Below, piece by piece: positions 1-10,072 of a DNA stretch of 64,000 nucleotides. A program made the position numbers and the translations under genes. The notes under the pieces were generated by a model. That model had not been told where the DNA came from, made no database searches, and saw only the letters and a list, made by a program, of their open reading frames with translations. This DNA is from Azospirillum oryzae (GTDB lineage: Bacteria > Pseudomonadota > Alphaproteobacteria > Azospirillales > Azospirillaceae): positions 371,501 through 435,500 of the forward strand of contig NZ_FXAK01000008.1 of assembly GCF_900177515.1 (NCBI RefSeq). The letters run 5' to 3'. How positions within the stretch are numbered: the first letter of the stretch is position 1; each line of letters opens with the position of its first letter.

Positions 1-1
1 C

Positions 2-379
2 CGGCGCTACGAACTGGTCAACCTGCTGTTCGACGAGCTGATCACATTCCGGGTGAAGACGCTCAACCGTGTCTGGCAACTGATCCATGAGGGCGAAGCC
101 CGTCTCGCCGCCACCCCCGATCCGGTGGCGCGCGACCTGCTTCGCGCCGCGCGAAAGGCCGCCACCGGGGTTCCGGTCAGCGCCGCCCAGGCTGCCGATC
201 CGGCCTTTTCCGCCGCGCTGCGCCGTCCCGCCCGCGGCATGCCGGTCTCGGCACGGCAGGGAGAACTGGAGGCGGAATGGCGAAGCTTTTCCAAGGACCG
301 GCTGGAGGCGGCCCTGTCGGCGTCCGAACGGGCCCTGGTCATCCTGCGCGTGGCGGCGGGAGAGGGGGGATGGCCATGA
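2..379 (+). CDS. ABC-type periplasmic binding protein, C-terminal part (PgtC-like)
   Basis: Only the last 125 codons are inside the window; the start lies to the left. The visible tail (…YELVNLLFDELITF…) matches, at the same place, the C-terminus of the binding protein at 4396-5751 (…YNVVDALFDQLITF…), including the shared VSAAQAADP/VTAEQAADP stretch, so the two are paralogues. Its stop overlaps the start of the sensor kinase (ATGA), which suggests translational coupling. In Salmonella, PgtC is a binding-protein-like regulator encoded with PgtB (sensor) and PgtA (activator) for phosphoglycerate uptake. The same arrangement here suggests that this protein feeds ligand information to the kinase rather than serving transport; that role is inferred. 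Confidence 0.75.
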   Translation, partial: RRYELVNLLFDELITFRVKTLNRVWQLIHEGEARLAATPDPVARDLLRAARKAATGVPVSAAQAADPAFSAALRRPARGMPVSARQGELEAEWRSFSKDRLEAALSASERALVILRVAAGEGGWP

Positions 380-2829
380 GTGTCCAGGCGAGCGTTCAGG
401 CGGGGGCTATGGGAGTGGGGACGTGGCCGATGCGCTTCGGCATCCGGGTCCGCCTCTTCCTCGCCTTCGTCGCCGTCGCGGTTCTGTCGGTGGTGGCCTG
501 CGTGCTCGGCTGGCTGTCCTATGACCGGCTGGGCGGCACGCTGGACGAGTTCGCCGAAAGCCACCTGCCGGCGCTGGGGCTGGCGGCCAAGCTGGCGGAG
601 GAGGGGGGCGCCATCATCGCCACCGCTCCCGTCCTGGCCGGCAGCCGGACGGAGGCCGAGATGGACGCGATCCGCGAGACGCTCGGCCGCCGTCTGGCCG
701 CCCTGCGGTCGCTGACCGACGCCATCGAGGGCGGCGTTCCCGGCCTGCGCCCGGTGGTCGATGCGCTCAGCCGCAACCTGTCGGAGCTGGACGGCACGGT
801 GCGGCACCGCTTGGCGCTCGGCCGCCGCAACCAGGAGGCCATCGAGCGGCTGCGCTGGCTGCACGCCGATTTCCTCGACGAGATCGAACCGCTGGTGGCG
901 GACGCGCGCTTCAACATCCAAAGCGCCCTGGCGTCGGTGGAAAGCGGGAAGCCGTCCGCCGATGCCGTCCGCGTCCTGCGGGAGGAGAACCGGCGGAGCG
1001 AGGCCGTGCTGCAGATCGGCGCCAACGGCAACCTTGCCGTCGGGCTGATCGCGCGGGCGGCGACGCTCGCCACGCCCGAGATGCTGGACGACAATGCCGG
1101 ATTCCTCGACGAGACCGCCGACCGGCTGCAACGCGACCTCGCGGCGCTGGCCGACTGGCCCGACGGCGTGTCGCTGGGTCAGGTGGTGGGCCAGCTCCTG
1201 GCCCTGGCGCGCGGGACGGATGGCGGCGTGCCGGCGCTGCGCCGGGAAGAGCTGGAGACCGCAGCCCGCGGGCAGGAACTGCTCGCCCGGAACCGGGACA
1301 TCGTCGCCCGGCTGAACGGGCTGATCGCCCGGCAGGTCCAGGCGGTGGAGAGCGATTCCCGCGCCGCCGCCGGGCGCTCCGCCCAGGCCATCGCGTTCGG
1401 CCGCTCCGCCCTGCTGGCCAGCGCCTTGGTCAGCCTGCTGGTGGCCGTGCTGGTGGCGTGGCTCTACGTCAACCGCAACCTGATCTCCCGCCTGACCCGG
1501 CTGGGGGACGCCGCCCGCGCCATCGCCGCCGGCGACCTGAAGGCGGAGATCCCGCTGGGCGGCAACGACGAACTGTCGGACATGGCGGCGGCGCTTCTGG
1601 TGTTCCGCGACACCGCCATCGCGGTGGAGGAGGCGAACGCCCAGGCGATGATCGACAATGCCCAGGCGGGTCTGGCGATCACCGACGCGGATGGCGTGAT
1701 CGAGTTCGTCAACCCGCTCGCCGCTGCCCTGATCGCGCCGCCGCCCGGCGGTCATGCGGAGCAGGGTGGCGCGCCCCGTCTTGCCGACCGGCTCGACGAA
1801 GAGGGCGCCGCCCGCGTCGCGGCCTTCTTCGCCCAGGTGTCCGCCGGTCCTGAGGAAGGCGTCGCGCCGGCCCTGTCGATCCTGACCACCGGGAGGCGTC
1901 CGGACGGCGGGGTGGTGCCGGTGCAGGTCGGCGTCCGTCCCTTCTGGCACCGCCAGCAGCAGCGCTTCATCGTCACGCTGACCGACATGACCGAGCGGGT
2001 GGAGGCCCAGCACATCCTGGAACGCACGGTGCAGGAGCGCACCGCCGATCTCCGCGCCACCAACGACCGGCTCGAACGGGCCATCGCCGAGCATCGCCGC
2101 ACCGAGCGCGACCTGCGCGAGGCGCAGGCGGAGCTGGTCCAGGCCGGCAAGCTGGCGGCACTCGGCCAGCTTGCCGCCGGCGTCGGGCATGAGCTGAACC
2201 AGCCGCTCGCCGCCATCCGCTCCTACGCCCACAACGGCCGCAAGCTGATCGAGCTGGGCCGGACGGAGGAGGCCGGCGGCAACCTCGGCAAGATCGCCGA
2301 CCTGACGACGCGCATGGCGAACATCACCAACCATCTGAAGCGCTTCGCCCGGCGCCCCGACAGCCGGCTGGGCGCGGTGGAGCTGGCGCCGGTGATCCAG
2401 GGGGCGCTGTCGCTGTTCGGCGACCGGCTGCGCGGGGAGGCGGTTGAAATCACGGTGGAGTTGCCGGATGCCGGTGCCCCCCTGCGGGTCCGCGCCGAGG
2501 AGGTGCGGCTGGAGCAGGTCCTGGTCAATCTGCTGAGCAACGCGCTGGATGCCGTGGCCGGCGCCCCGGTCCGCCGCATCCTGATCCGGGCGGAGGCGGG
2601 GGAGGCCGACAGCGTCCGCATCGAGGTGCGAGACAGCGGGTCCGGGATCGCCGCCGGGCTGGCCGGGCAGATCTTCGATCCCTTCTTTACGACCAAGCCG
2701 ATGGGAACGGGGCTGGGTCTGGGGCTGTCGATCTCGTACAACATCGTCCGCGACTTCGGCGGCGTGTTGTCGGTGGCCGAGAGCGGCCCCGGCGGAACCG
2801 CCTTCGCCCTCACCCTGATCCGTGCGTGA
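376..2829 (+). CDS. membrane sensor histidine kinase (PgtB/DctB-like)
   Basis: 817 residues. A first membrane segment lies at about 20-47, then a periplasmic region of about 300 residues, a second membrane segment near 344-364, a HAMP linker, a PAS-like domain from about 415 (…AQAGLAITDADGVIEFVNP…), a coiled coil, and a DctB-family kinase core. The H-box GHELNQPLAAIRSY carries the phospho-accepting His605. The ATPase lobe shows N (VNLLSNALDA), G1 (DSGSGI), F (FDPFFTTK) and G2 (GTGLGLGLS) boxes. ATG 376 overlaps the previous stop; in-frame ATG 370 is an alternative. It is followed 10 bases later by a sigma-54 activator, its obvious partner. The PgtB analogy rests on the neighbouring PgtC/AfuA-like proteins. 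Confidence 0.88.
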   Translation: MSVQASVQAGAMGVGTWPMRFGIRVRLFLAFVAVAVLSVVACVLGWLSYDRLGGTLDEFAESHLPALGLAAKLAEEGGAIIATAPVLAGSRTEAEMDAIRETLGRRLAALRSLTDAIEGGVPGLRPVVDALSRNLSELDGTVRHRLALGRRNQEAIERLRWLHADFLDEIEPLVADARFNIQSALASVESGKPSADAVRVLREENRRSEAVLQIGANGNLAVGLIARAATLATPEMLDDNAGFLDETADRLQRDLAALADWPDGVSLGQVVGQLLALARGTDGGVPALRREELETAARGQELLARNRDIVARLNGLIARQVQAVESDSRAAAGRSAQAIAFGRSALLASALVSLLVAVLVAWLYVNRNLISRLTRLGDAARAIAAGDLKAEIPLGGNDELSDMAAALLVFRDTAIAVEEANAQAMIDNAQAGLAITDADGVIEFVNPLAAALIAPPPGGHAEQGGAPRLADRLDEEGAARVAAFFAQVSAGPEEGVAPALSILTTGRRPDGGVVPVQVGVRPFWHRQQQRFIVTLTDMTERVEAQHILERTVQERTADLRATNDRLERAIAEHRRTERDLREAQAELVQAGKLAALGQLAAGVGHELNQPLAAIRSYAHNGRKLIELGRTEEAGGNLGKIADLTTRMANITNHLKRFARRPDSRLGAVELAPVIQGALSLFGDRLRGEAVEITVELPDAGAPLRVRAEEVRLEQVLVNLLSNALDAVAGAPVRRILIRAEAGEADSVRIEVRDSGSGIAAGLAGQIFDPFFTTKPMGTGLGLGLSISYNIVRDFGGVLSVAESGPGGTAFALTLIRA

Positions 2830-2839
2830 AAGCCCCGCC

Positions 2840-4186
<1,347 letters not shown>

Positions 4187-4200
4187 GCGGAGCGAAGCCC

Positions 4201-4256
4201 GGCCCACTCCTCCCGGCCCACTCCTCCCGGCCCACTCCTCCTGGCCCATGTTCCCG
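4201..4256. repeat. 14-bp tandem repeat upstream of the binding-protein gene
   Basis: Three near-perfect copies of GGCCCACTCCTCCC (4201-4214, 4215-4228, 4229-4242, the last with one change), followed by a decayed fourth that begins GGCCCA. It lies between the activator stop and the sigma-54 promoter, where enhancer sites would be expected. The unit is not a palindrome, so its role as an activator site is uncertain. Confidence 0.85.
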
Positions 4257-4339
4257 ACGTTACCCCGCCGCCCCGACCGATGTTCCCGTCCTGACCCATC
4301 GATGCCGCCCGGATGCCGGCCGTGCAAGGGCGGATCATC

Positions 4340-4354
4340 TGGCATGCCGATTGC
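4340..4354 (+). promoter_or_regulatory. sigma-54 promoter of the AfuABC-like operon
   Basis: TGGCATG-CCGA-TTGC followed by T matches the -24/-12 consensus TGGCAYG-N4-TTGC. Transcription would start near 4366, about 30 bases before ATG 4396. The gene for a GAFTGA-type activator is immediately upstream. Confidence 0.8.
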
Positions 4355-4395
4355 TGAACAGGCGAGCATAAGACATCGAGGGGAGGACAACACCG

Positions 4396-5751
4396 ATGCT
4401 TCGCACCACGCGCACCCTGCGCAACGCCGCCGCCGCCCTGGCCGTCCTGCTGCTGTCCGGCGCCACCGCCTTCGCCCAGGACGCCAGCGGCAAGCTGGTC
4501 ATCGTCACCTCCTTTCCCAAGGACCTGACGACCGCCTTCCAGCAGGCCTTCCAGAAGGCCCATCCGCAGGTCACCGTCGAGATCCTGAACCGCAACACCA
4601 ACGCCGGCGTGAAGTATCTGCAGGAAACCGCGTCGAACAACGGCGTCGACCTGTTCTGGGCGTCGGCGCCCGATGCGTTCGAGGTGCTGAAGTCGGCCAA
4701 GCTCCTGCAGCCCTACAAGCCGAAGGTGGAGGGCATTCCGGAGAAGGTCGGCGCCTATCCCGTCAACGATCCCGAAGGGATGTATTCCGGCTTTGCCGCG
4801 TCGGGCTACGGCATCATGTGGAACACCCGCTACATGAAGGCCAACGATCTGCCGGCGCCGAAGGAATGGGCCGATCTGACCAAGCCGGCCTATTACGACC
4901 ATGTGGCGATCTCGGCCCCGTCGCGCTCGGGTACGACGCACCTGACCATCGAGACCATCCTCCAGGGCGAAGGCTGGGAAAAGGGCTGGCGCACCAACAA
5001 GGAGATGGCCGGCAACTACCGCACCATCACCGAACGCAGCTTCGGCGTGCCGGACGGCGTCAATTCCGGTGCCTTCGGGGTCGGCATCGTCATCGACTTC
5101 TTTGCGCTGTCCTCCCAGGCGTCGGGCTTCCCGGTGGAGTTCGTCTATCCCACCGTCACCACCATCGTGCCGGCGAACATCGGCGTGGTGAAGAACGCCC
5201 CCAACAAGGCGGCGGCCGAGACCTTCGTCGATTTCCTGCTGTCGCCGAAGGGCCAGGAGGTCCTGCTGGAGCCGGCGATCCGCCGCCTGCCGGTCAATCC
5301 CGCGACCTATGAGAAGGCGCCCGCCGGCTACCCCAACCCGTTCAAGGACAAGTCGCTGGGCGCCCAGGTGAACTTCGACGTCGAGGTTTCGCAGGCCCGC
5401 TACAATGTGGTGGATGCGCTGTTCGACCAGCTCATCACCTTCCAGCTCGACGATCTCAAGGCGGCGACCAAGGCGATCCAGCAGGGCGAGGCGGCGCTCG
5501 CCAAGAAGCCCAACGACAAGGCCAAGGCGTTGCTGGCCGAGGCGCGCGACCTCGTAGCCGCCATGCCGGTGACGGCGGAGCAGGCCGCCGACCCGCAGCT
5601 GGCCGGCGCCTTCACCGTCGAGCGCAAGTCGGCCAAGGACGCGGTGCCGGAGCGCCAGGCGCAGGTCGAGCAGAAATGGGCCGCCTTCGCCAAGGAAAAC
5701 TACGCTGCCGCCCGCAAGAAGGCTGACGAGGCGATGGCTTTGGTGCGCTGA
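4396..5751 (+). CDS. afuA: periplasmic binding protein of an AfuA/iron(III)-type ABC importer
   Basis: 451 residues with a Sec signal peptide (MLRTTRTLRN…GATAFA, cleavage about 27/28). The mature protein is a type-2 solute-binding fold (…LVIVTSFPKDLTTAFQQAF…) of the family long annotated as iron(III) or thiamine/putrescine binding. In Actinobacillus, AfuA of this family binds sugar phosphates, and PgtC-type relatives act in phosphoglycerate response. With the adjacent Pgt-like sensor pair and two phosphatases downstream, a phosphorylated carbohydrate is the best guess for ligand; the ligand itself cannot be read from the sequence. The C-terminus is long (451 versus about 340 usual), with a helical tail shared with the truncated gene at position 2. 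A GGGGAGGA-like ribosome site precedes the start. Confidence 0.82.
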   Translation: MLRTTRTLRNAAAALAVLLLSGATAFAQDASGKLVIVTSFPKDLTTAFQQAFQKAHPQVTVEILNRNTNAGVKYLQETASNNGVDLFWASAPDAFEVLKSAKLLQPYKPKVEGIPEKVGAYPVNDPEGMYSGFAASGYGIMWNTRYMKANDLPAPKEWADLTKPAYYDHVAISAPSRSGTTHLTIETILQGEGWEKGWRTNKEMAGNYRTITERSFGVPDGVNSGAFGVGIVIDFFALSSQASGFPVEFVYPTVTTIVPANIGVVKNAPNKAAAETFVDFLLSPKGQEVLLEPAIRRLPVNPATYEKAPAGYPNPFKDKSLGAQVNFDVEVSQARYNVVDALFDQLITFQLDDLKAATKAIQQGEAALAKKPNDKAKALLAEARDLVAAMPVTAEQAADPQLAGAFTVERKSAKDAVPERQAQVEQKWAAFAKENYAAARKKADEAMALVR

Positions 5752-5767
5752 CGCGCCGCCGCGCCAG

Positions 5768-5790
5768 GGGGACGCGCCGGTCGCGTCCCC
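5768..5790 (+). terminator. intercistronic hairpin after afuA
   Basis: A perfect 9-bp stem, GGGGACGCG / CGCGTCCCC, with loop CCGGT, followed by pyrimidines but no T-run. It sits between the binding-protein and permease genes, where such hairpins commonly stabilise the upstream mRNA or partly terminate, giving excess binding protein. Confidence 0.6.
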
Positions 5791-5819
5791 TCCTTCCTTC
5801 CAAGCTCACGGGCCTTTCC

Positions 5820-7532
5820 ATGACGTCACTTGCGCTCACGCGCGACCGCATCGCGCGCGTGCGGCCGGGGCCGGCGCTGGCCGCGCTGCTGATCGCCGCC
5901 TTCCTGCTGCTGTTCCTGGTCGTTCCGGTGGTCCAGGTCATCTTCGTCGCCTTCCAGGACAAGACGACGGGGGCCTTCACCCTGGTCAATTTCGCCGACT
6001 TCTTCCGCAACGACCTGTTCATGCGGTCGTTCGGCAACTCCGTCTACGTCTCGGCGATGTCGGTGGTGGTGGCGAGCCTGCTGGCGCTTCCGCTCGCCTA
6101 TCTGACCACGCGGTTCGAATTCCGCGGCGCCGTGCTGATCCAGAGCCTGGGCATCATCCCGCTGATCATGCCGCCCTTCATCGGCGCCGTCGCCATGCAG
6201 CTGCTGTTCGGGCGCAACGGCTCGGTCAACCTGCTGCTGCGCGACCATTTCGGCTTTTCGATCCCCTTCATGGAGGGGCTGAACGGCGTCATCTTCGTCC
6301 AGAGCATCCATTACTTCCCCTTCATTCTCATCAACCTGTCGGCCAGTCTGAAGAACATCGACCGGGCGATGGAGGAATCGGCGCAGAATCTCGGCTGCCA
6401 CGGCTTCCGTCTGTTCCGCCGCATCGTCTTCCCGCTGGCGATGCCGGGCTATGTCGCCGGTGCCTCGCTGGTCTTCATCAAGGTGTTCGACGATCTCGGC
6501 ACGCCTTTGCTGCTGAACGTCAACGACATGCTGGCGCCGCAGGCTTACTTGCGCATCTCCTCGATCGGCATCGCCGACCCGATGGGCTACGTCATCTCCG
6601 TCGTGCTGATCGCCTGCTCACTGCTGGCGCTCTGGGTGTCGGCGCTGGCGATGCGCGGCAAGGATTACGCCACGGTGCAGCGCGGCGGCGGCGGCCTGGC
6701 CCGGCGGCGGATGAAGCCGCTGGAGCTGGTGGCGGCCTATGCGGTGGTGCTTCTGATCCTGGTGCTGGTTCTGGCGCCGCATATCGGGCTGGGGCTGCTG
6801 TCCTTCGCCACCATCTGGTCCTTCAGCCCGCTGCCCGACGCCTTCACGCTGAAGCACTATCACACCGTCTTCACCGAGAGCGGACAGTACATCACCAACA
6901 CGCTGCTCTACGCCTCGCTGGCGGCACTGCTGGACGTGGTCATCGGCACGGCCATCGCCTATCTGGTGCTGCGCACCAAGCTGCCGGGGCGGCAATGGCT
7001 GGATTACGTCGCGATGGCGGCGCTGGCGGTGCCGGGCGTGGTGCTGGGCATCGGCTATCTGCGCAGCTTCTACGGCGTGCCGATGCCGTTTTCCGGCCAG
7101 CCGCTGTCGAACTTCTGGCTGATCCTGGTCTTCGCGCTGGCGATCCGCCGGCTGCCCTACGCGCTGCGCGCCTGCACCGCCGCCCTGCAGCAGGTCAGCT
7201 CCTCGCTGGAGGAGGCGGCGGAGAATCTCGGCGCCACCAAGCTGCGCACGGTCGGGCGCATCGTCGTGCCGCTGATGTCGGGCGGCATCCTCGCCGGCTT
7301 CGTCACCAGCTTCGCGACGGCGGCGGTCGAGCTGTCGGCCACCATCATGCTGGTCCATTCGCAAAGCGACGCGCCGCTGGCCTACGGCCTCTATGTCTAC
7401 ATGCAGTCGGCGGCCGGGCGTGGTCCGGGTGCGGCGCTGGGCATCTTCGCCGTCATCATCGTCGGTCTGGGCACCTACCTGTCGCATGTCGTGATCGAGC
7501 GCGGCCGGCGCGAGCGCGGCCAGGACCATTGA
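5820..7532 (+). CDS. afuB: ABC importer permease with two fused transmembrane domains
   Basis: 570 residues, about twelve hydrophobic segments in two homologous halves, as in AfuB/FbpB permeases. Each half carries the EAA coupling loop that docks on the ATPase: EESAQNLGCHGFRLFRRIVFP near 185-205 and EEAAENLGATKLRTVGRIVVP near 465-485. Both halves of the channel are therefore in one polypeptide, and a single ATPase gene follows. It lies 68 bases after afuA and 41 bases before the ATPase gene, in the same operon. Substrate is inferred from the neighbours only. Confidence 0.88.
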   Translation: MTSLALTRDRIARVRPGPALAALLIAAFLLLFLVVPVVQVIFVAFQDKTTGAFTLVNFADFFRNDLFMRSFGNSVYVSAMSVVVASLLALPLAYLTTRFEFRGAVLIQSLGIIPLIMPPFIGAVAMQLLFGRNGSVNLLLRDHFGFSIPFMEGLNGVIFVQSIHYFPFILINLSASLKNIDRAMEESAQNLGCHGFRLFRRIVFPLAMPGYVAGASLVFIKVFDDLGTPLLLNVNDMLAPQAYLRISSIGIADPMGYVISVVLIACSLLALWVSALAMRGKDYATVQRGGGGLARRRMKPLELVAAYAVVLLILVLVLAPHIGLGLLSFATIWSFSPLPDAFTLKHYHTVFTESGQYITNTLLYASLAALLDVVIGTAIAYLVLRTKLPGRQWLDYVAMAALAVPGVVLGIGYLRSFYGVPMPFSGQPLSNFWLILVFALAIRRLPYALRACTAALQQVSSSLEEAAENLGATKLRTVGRIVVPLMSGGILAGFVTSFATAAVELSATIMLVHSQSDAPLAYGLYVYMQSAAGRGPGAALGIFAVIIVGLGTYLSHVVIERGRRERGQDH

Positions 7533-7573
7533 CGGTGAAGACCACCGACAGAGCCTCCGAAGGGAACCCCATC

Positions 7574-8689
7574 ATGAACCACCAGTTTTCTCCGGCCGCG
7601 CTCGCCCCCCGGATCGAGAGCGTCGGCGTCGACATCGAGGGCGTCAACCTCTCCTACGGCAGCAACCATGTGCTGAAGGACGTGAATCTCGCCATCAGGC
7701 CGGGCGAGTTCTTCGCCTTCCTCGGCCCGTCCGGCTGCGGCAAGACCACGCTCCTGCGGCTGATCGCCGGCTTCAACACCGCCCAGCAGGGGGAGGTCCG
7801 CATCGGCGGCCGCGACATTTCCGTGCTGCCGCCGCATCGCCGCGACGTCGGCATGGTGTTCCAGAGCTATGCGCTGTGGCCGCACATGACCGTGCGCCGC
7901 AACGTCGCCTTCGGGCTGGAGGAGCGCCGCGTGCCGCGTGCCGAGATCGAACGGCGGGTGGATGCCGCCCTCGATCTGGTCGGGCTGAAGCATCTGGCCG
8001 ACCGCCGCCCGTCGCAGCTGTCGGGCGGCCAGCAGCAGCGCGTGGCGCTGGCCCGCACCGTGGTGATCGAGCCGAAAATCCTGCTGCTCGACGAGCCGCT
8101 GTCGAATCTCGACGCCAAGTTGCGCGTGCAGATGCGCCAGGAGCTGCTGAGCCTTCAGCGCAAGCTCGGCCTGACCACCATCTTCGTCACCCATGACCAG
8201 GAGGAGGCCAACACCATCTGCGACCGCATCGCGGTGATGGACGACGGCAGGGTGCAGCAGGTCGGCACGCCGCAGGACCTCTACGACCATCCGGCCAACC
8301 TGTTCGTCGCCGGCTTCCTCGGCACGGCCAATGTGCTCGACGGCACGGTGCAGGGCGGCGACGGCGGCAGCGTCTTCGTCGGCGCCGGCATCACGCCGGT
8401 GGCGCTGCCGCCGTCGGTGGCGCCGGGGGCGGCGGGCAAGCTGATGTTCCGCCCGCAGAACCTGATTATTCGCCAGGACGGCACCCCCCCGGCCCCCGGC
8501 CACGCCCGGCTGGCCGGCAGGATCCGGCACCGGGAGTTCCTGGGCGCCTCGATCCGCTATGCGGTTGACGTCGGTGGACAGCTGGTGCAGGTGGACGCGC
8601 CGCATCAGGCAGGCGATGCTCTGCTTGCCCCGGATGCCCCGATCATCCTCGACCTTGCGGCCGACAAGGCCCGCTTCCTCAGCCGATAA
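7574..8689 (+). CDS. afuC: ABC importer ATP-binding protein
   Basis: 371 residues. Walker A GPSGCGKTT, Q-loop (VFQSYALWPHM), signature LSGGQQQR, Walker B ILLLDEPLSNLDAK and switch histidine (THDQEEA) are all present. A C-terminal TOBE-type extension covers about 250-371, usual for the carbohydrate/iron(III)/polyamine class. ATG 7574 is chosen because it lies just after a GAAGGGAAC ribosome site; the longer in-frame reading to 6995 runs inside afuB. It energises AfuB. Confidence 0.9.
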   Translation: MNHQFSPAALAPRIESVGVDIEGVNLSYGSNHVLKDVNLAIRPGEFFAFLGPSGCGKTTLLRLIAGFNTAQQGEVRIGGRDISVLPPHRRDVGMVFQSYALWPHMTVRRNVAFGLEERRVPRAEIERRVDAALDLVGLKHLADRRPSQLSGGQQQRVALARTVVIEPKILLLDEPLSNLDAKLRVQMRQELLSLQRKLGLTTIFVTHDQEEANTICDRIAVMDDGRVQQVGTPQDLYDHPANLFVAGFLGTANVLDGTVQGGDGGSVFVGAGITPVALPPSVAPGAAGKLMFRPQNLIIRQDGTPPAPGHARLAGRIRHREFLGASIRYAVDVGGQLVQVDAPHQAGDALLAPDAPIILDLAADKARFLSR

Positions 8690-8701
8690 GGTGCCGCCAC
8701 C

Positions 8702-9397
8702 GTGACCGATCCCGCCGCCGACAACCTCATCCGCCGCTCCTTCCGCGCCGTCGCCTTCGATCTCGACGGCACGCTGGTGGACAGCGCGGCCGACCTGATG
8801 CACGCCTCCAACGCCCTGCTCGCCGAACTGGGACGGCCGCCGGTCGATCTGCCGGCGGTTCGCTCCTTCATCGGCGATGGAGCGCCCAAGCTGGTGGAGC
8901 GCGTGCTGGCCGCCACCGGCGGGGTTCCGGCACCGGAGGAGACCGCCCGCTGCCTCCGGCGGTTCCTGTCCATCTACGAGGCCGACCCCAGCGCCCACAG
9001 CGCGCTCTATCCCGGCGTCGCCGAGACGCTGGAGTCCCTGTCGGCGGCCGGCCTGCGACTCGGCGTCTGCACCAACAAGCCGATGGCGGCGACGCTGCGG
9101 CTGCTGGAGGATCTGGGCATCGCCGGATTTTTCGCGGCGGTGGTCGGCGGCGACAGCTACCCGACCCGCAAACCCTCGCCGGAGCCGCTGCTGGGCCTGC
9201 TGGAGCGGCTGGGGGTGCGGCCTGACGAGGCCGCCTTCGTCGGCGACAACGAGCATGACGTGGCCGCCGCCCGCGCGGCGAAGGTGGCGCGGGTGCTGCT
9301 GGTGCCCTACGGCTACGCCCGGGTCCCGCTCGACGGGCTGCCGCATGACGGGATCCTCGACGGGTTCGCCGATCTGCCGAGACGGCTGTCATGCTGA
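8702..9397 (+). CDS. HAD-superfamily phosphatase, phosphoglycolate-phosphatase-like
   Basis: 231 residues, GTG start 12 bases after afuC. HAD motif I FDLDGTLVDS has the nucleophile/acid Asp pair, motif II is …VCTNKP, the motif III Lys lies in TRKPSPEP, and motif IV is GDNEHDVAAA. An alpha-helical cap lies between motifs I and II, as in Gph. Gph hydrolyses 2-phosphoglycolate in the cytoplasm, but relatives act on many small phosphate esters. Position at the end of an organophosphate-type importer operon suggests that it strips phosphate from the imported compound. The specific substrate is unknown. Confidence 0.85.
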   Translation: MTDPAADNLIRRSFRAVAFDLDGTLVDSAADLMHASNALLAELGRPPVDLPAVRSFIGDGAPKLVERVLAATGGVPAPEETARCLRRFLSIYEADPSAHSALYPGVAETLESLSAAGLRLGVCTNKPMAATLRLLEDLGIAGFFAAVVGGDSYPTRKPSPEPLLGLLERLGVRPDEAAFVGDNEHDVAAARAAKVARVLLVPYGYARVPLDGLPHDGILDGFADLPRRLSC

Positions 9398-9960
9398 ATG
9401 GCGTGATCTTCTGCCGCCATGGCGAGACTGAGAGCAATCTCGGCGGCTGGCTCGCCGGATCGCGGGACGTGTCGCTGACCGGACGGGGCCGGGCGCAGGC
9501 GCGGGATGCCGCCGCCGCCCTGCTCGCCGAAGGGCGGAGCGTGCCGGTCGTCTACAGCAGTCCGCAACGCCGGGCGCTGGAGACGGCGGCCATCCTGGCC
9601 GATGCCCTGAAGGCTCCCGTCCTTCCGGTGGCCGGGCTGGAGGAACGGCGCTGGGGCGATCTGGAAGGTGGCGCCATTCCCGCCGATCTGCTGCGGGAGG
9701 AGGTGCCGAATGGGGAAAGCCTGACCGGCTTTCGCGCCCGCGTCACCGCGGCACTCGACGGCTTGCCGGTGCCGGCGGACGGCCGTCCGCCGCTGATCGT
9801 CGCGCATGCCGGCACATGGCCGGTGCTCTGTCGGTGGATGGGCCTGCAATCGGACATGTTGTGGCCGCCGAATGCATCCCCTGTCTTCTTGAAGCGGCAG
9901 ACGGGAATGGCGAGGATGGATGTGCCCGGCGAACGTGGCTCGGCTCGATCCATGGTCTGA
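9391..9960 (+). CDS. histidine phosphatase superfamily protein
   Basis: 189 residues, overlapping the previous gene by 7 bases (ATGCTGA). The RHGE motif (FCRHGETESN) carries the phospho-accepting histidine near residue 9. Later conserved parts are the Arg in SSPQRRALETA, the acid in LEERRWGDLEG and the second His in IVAHAGTW. The family includes cofactor-independent phosphoglycerate-mutase-like phosphatases. It is the second phosphatase attached to the importer operon, which strengthens the phosphate-ester reading. The C-terminus after about 165 is weakly conserved in appearance. Convergent with araC. Confidence 0.82.
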   Translation: MLNGVIFCRHGETESNLGGWLAGSRDVSLTGRGRAQARDAAAALLAEGRSVPVVYSSPQRRALETAAILADALKAPVLPVAGLEERRWGDLEGGAIPADLLREEVPNGESLTGFRARVTAALDGLPVPADGRPPLIVAHAGTWPVLCRWMGLQSDMLWPPNASPVFLKRQTGMARMDVPGERGSARSMV

Positions 9961-9971
9961 TAACGAGCGGA

Positions 9972-9998
9972 CCGCCCTCCCGCAACGCAGGAGGGCGG
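9972..9998. terminator. hairpin between convergent phosphatase and araC genes
   Basis: A perfect 9-bp inverted repeat, CCGCCCTCC / GGAGGGCGG, with a 9-base loop, 11 bases after the phosphatase stop. There is no T-run on either side, so it is a weak or bidirectional terminator candidate. Confidence 0.5.
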
Positions 9999-10007
9999 CG
10001 TGTAATT

Positions 10008-10072
10008 CCCGGCGTCAATGCCCGGCGTCAATGCCCGCCGTCAATGCCCGCCGTCAATGCCCGCCCTCAATG
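10008..10072. repeat. five tandem 13-bp repeats at the 3' end of araC
   Basis: Units begin at 10008, 10021, 10034, 10047 and 10060: CCCGGCGTCAATG twice, CCCGCCGTCAATG twice, CCCGCCCTCAATG once. The araC stop codon (minus strand TGA) lies in the last unit. On the minus strand every unit repeats the CATTGA that ends araC, so the array looks like slippage or duplication of the end of the gene. Confidence 0.95.

Noticed and set aside
4396..8689. Iron(III) importer annotation for the afuABC-like genes
   Set aside because: Kept only as family name; phosphatases, Pgt-like sensors and sigma-54 control argue for an organophosphate. No Fur-box-like sequence was seen upstream.
10008..10072. Short regular repeats considered as a CRISPR array
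   Set aside because: Units of 13 bp are contiguous with no spacers and no cas genes are present.
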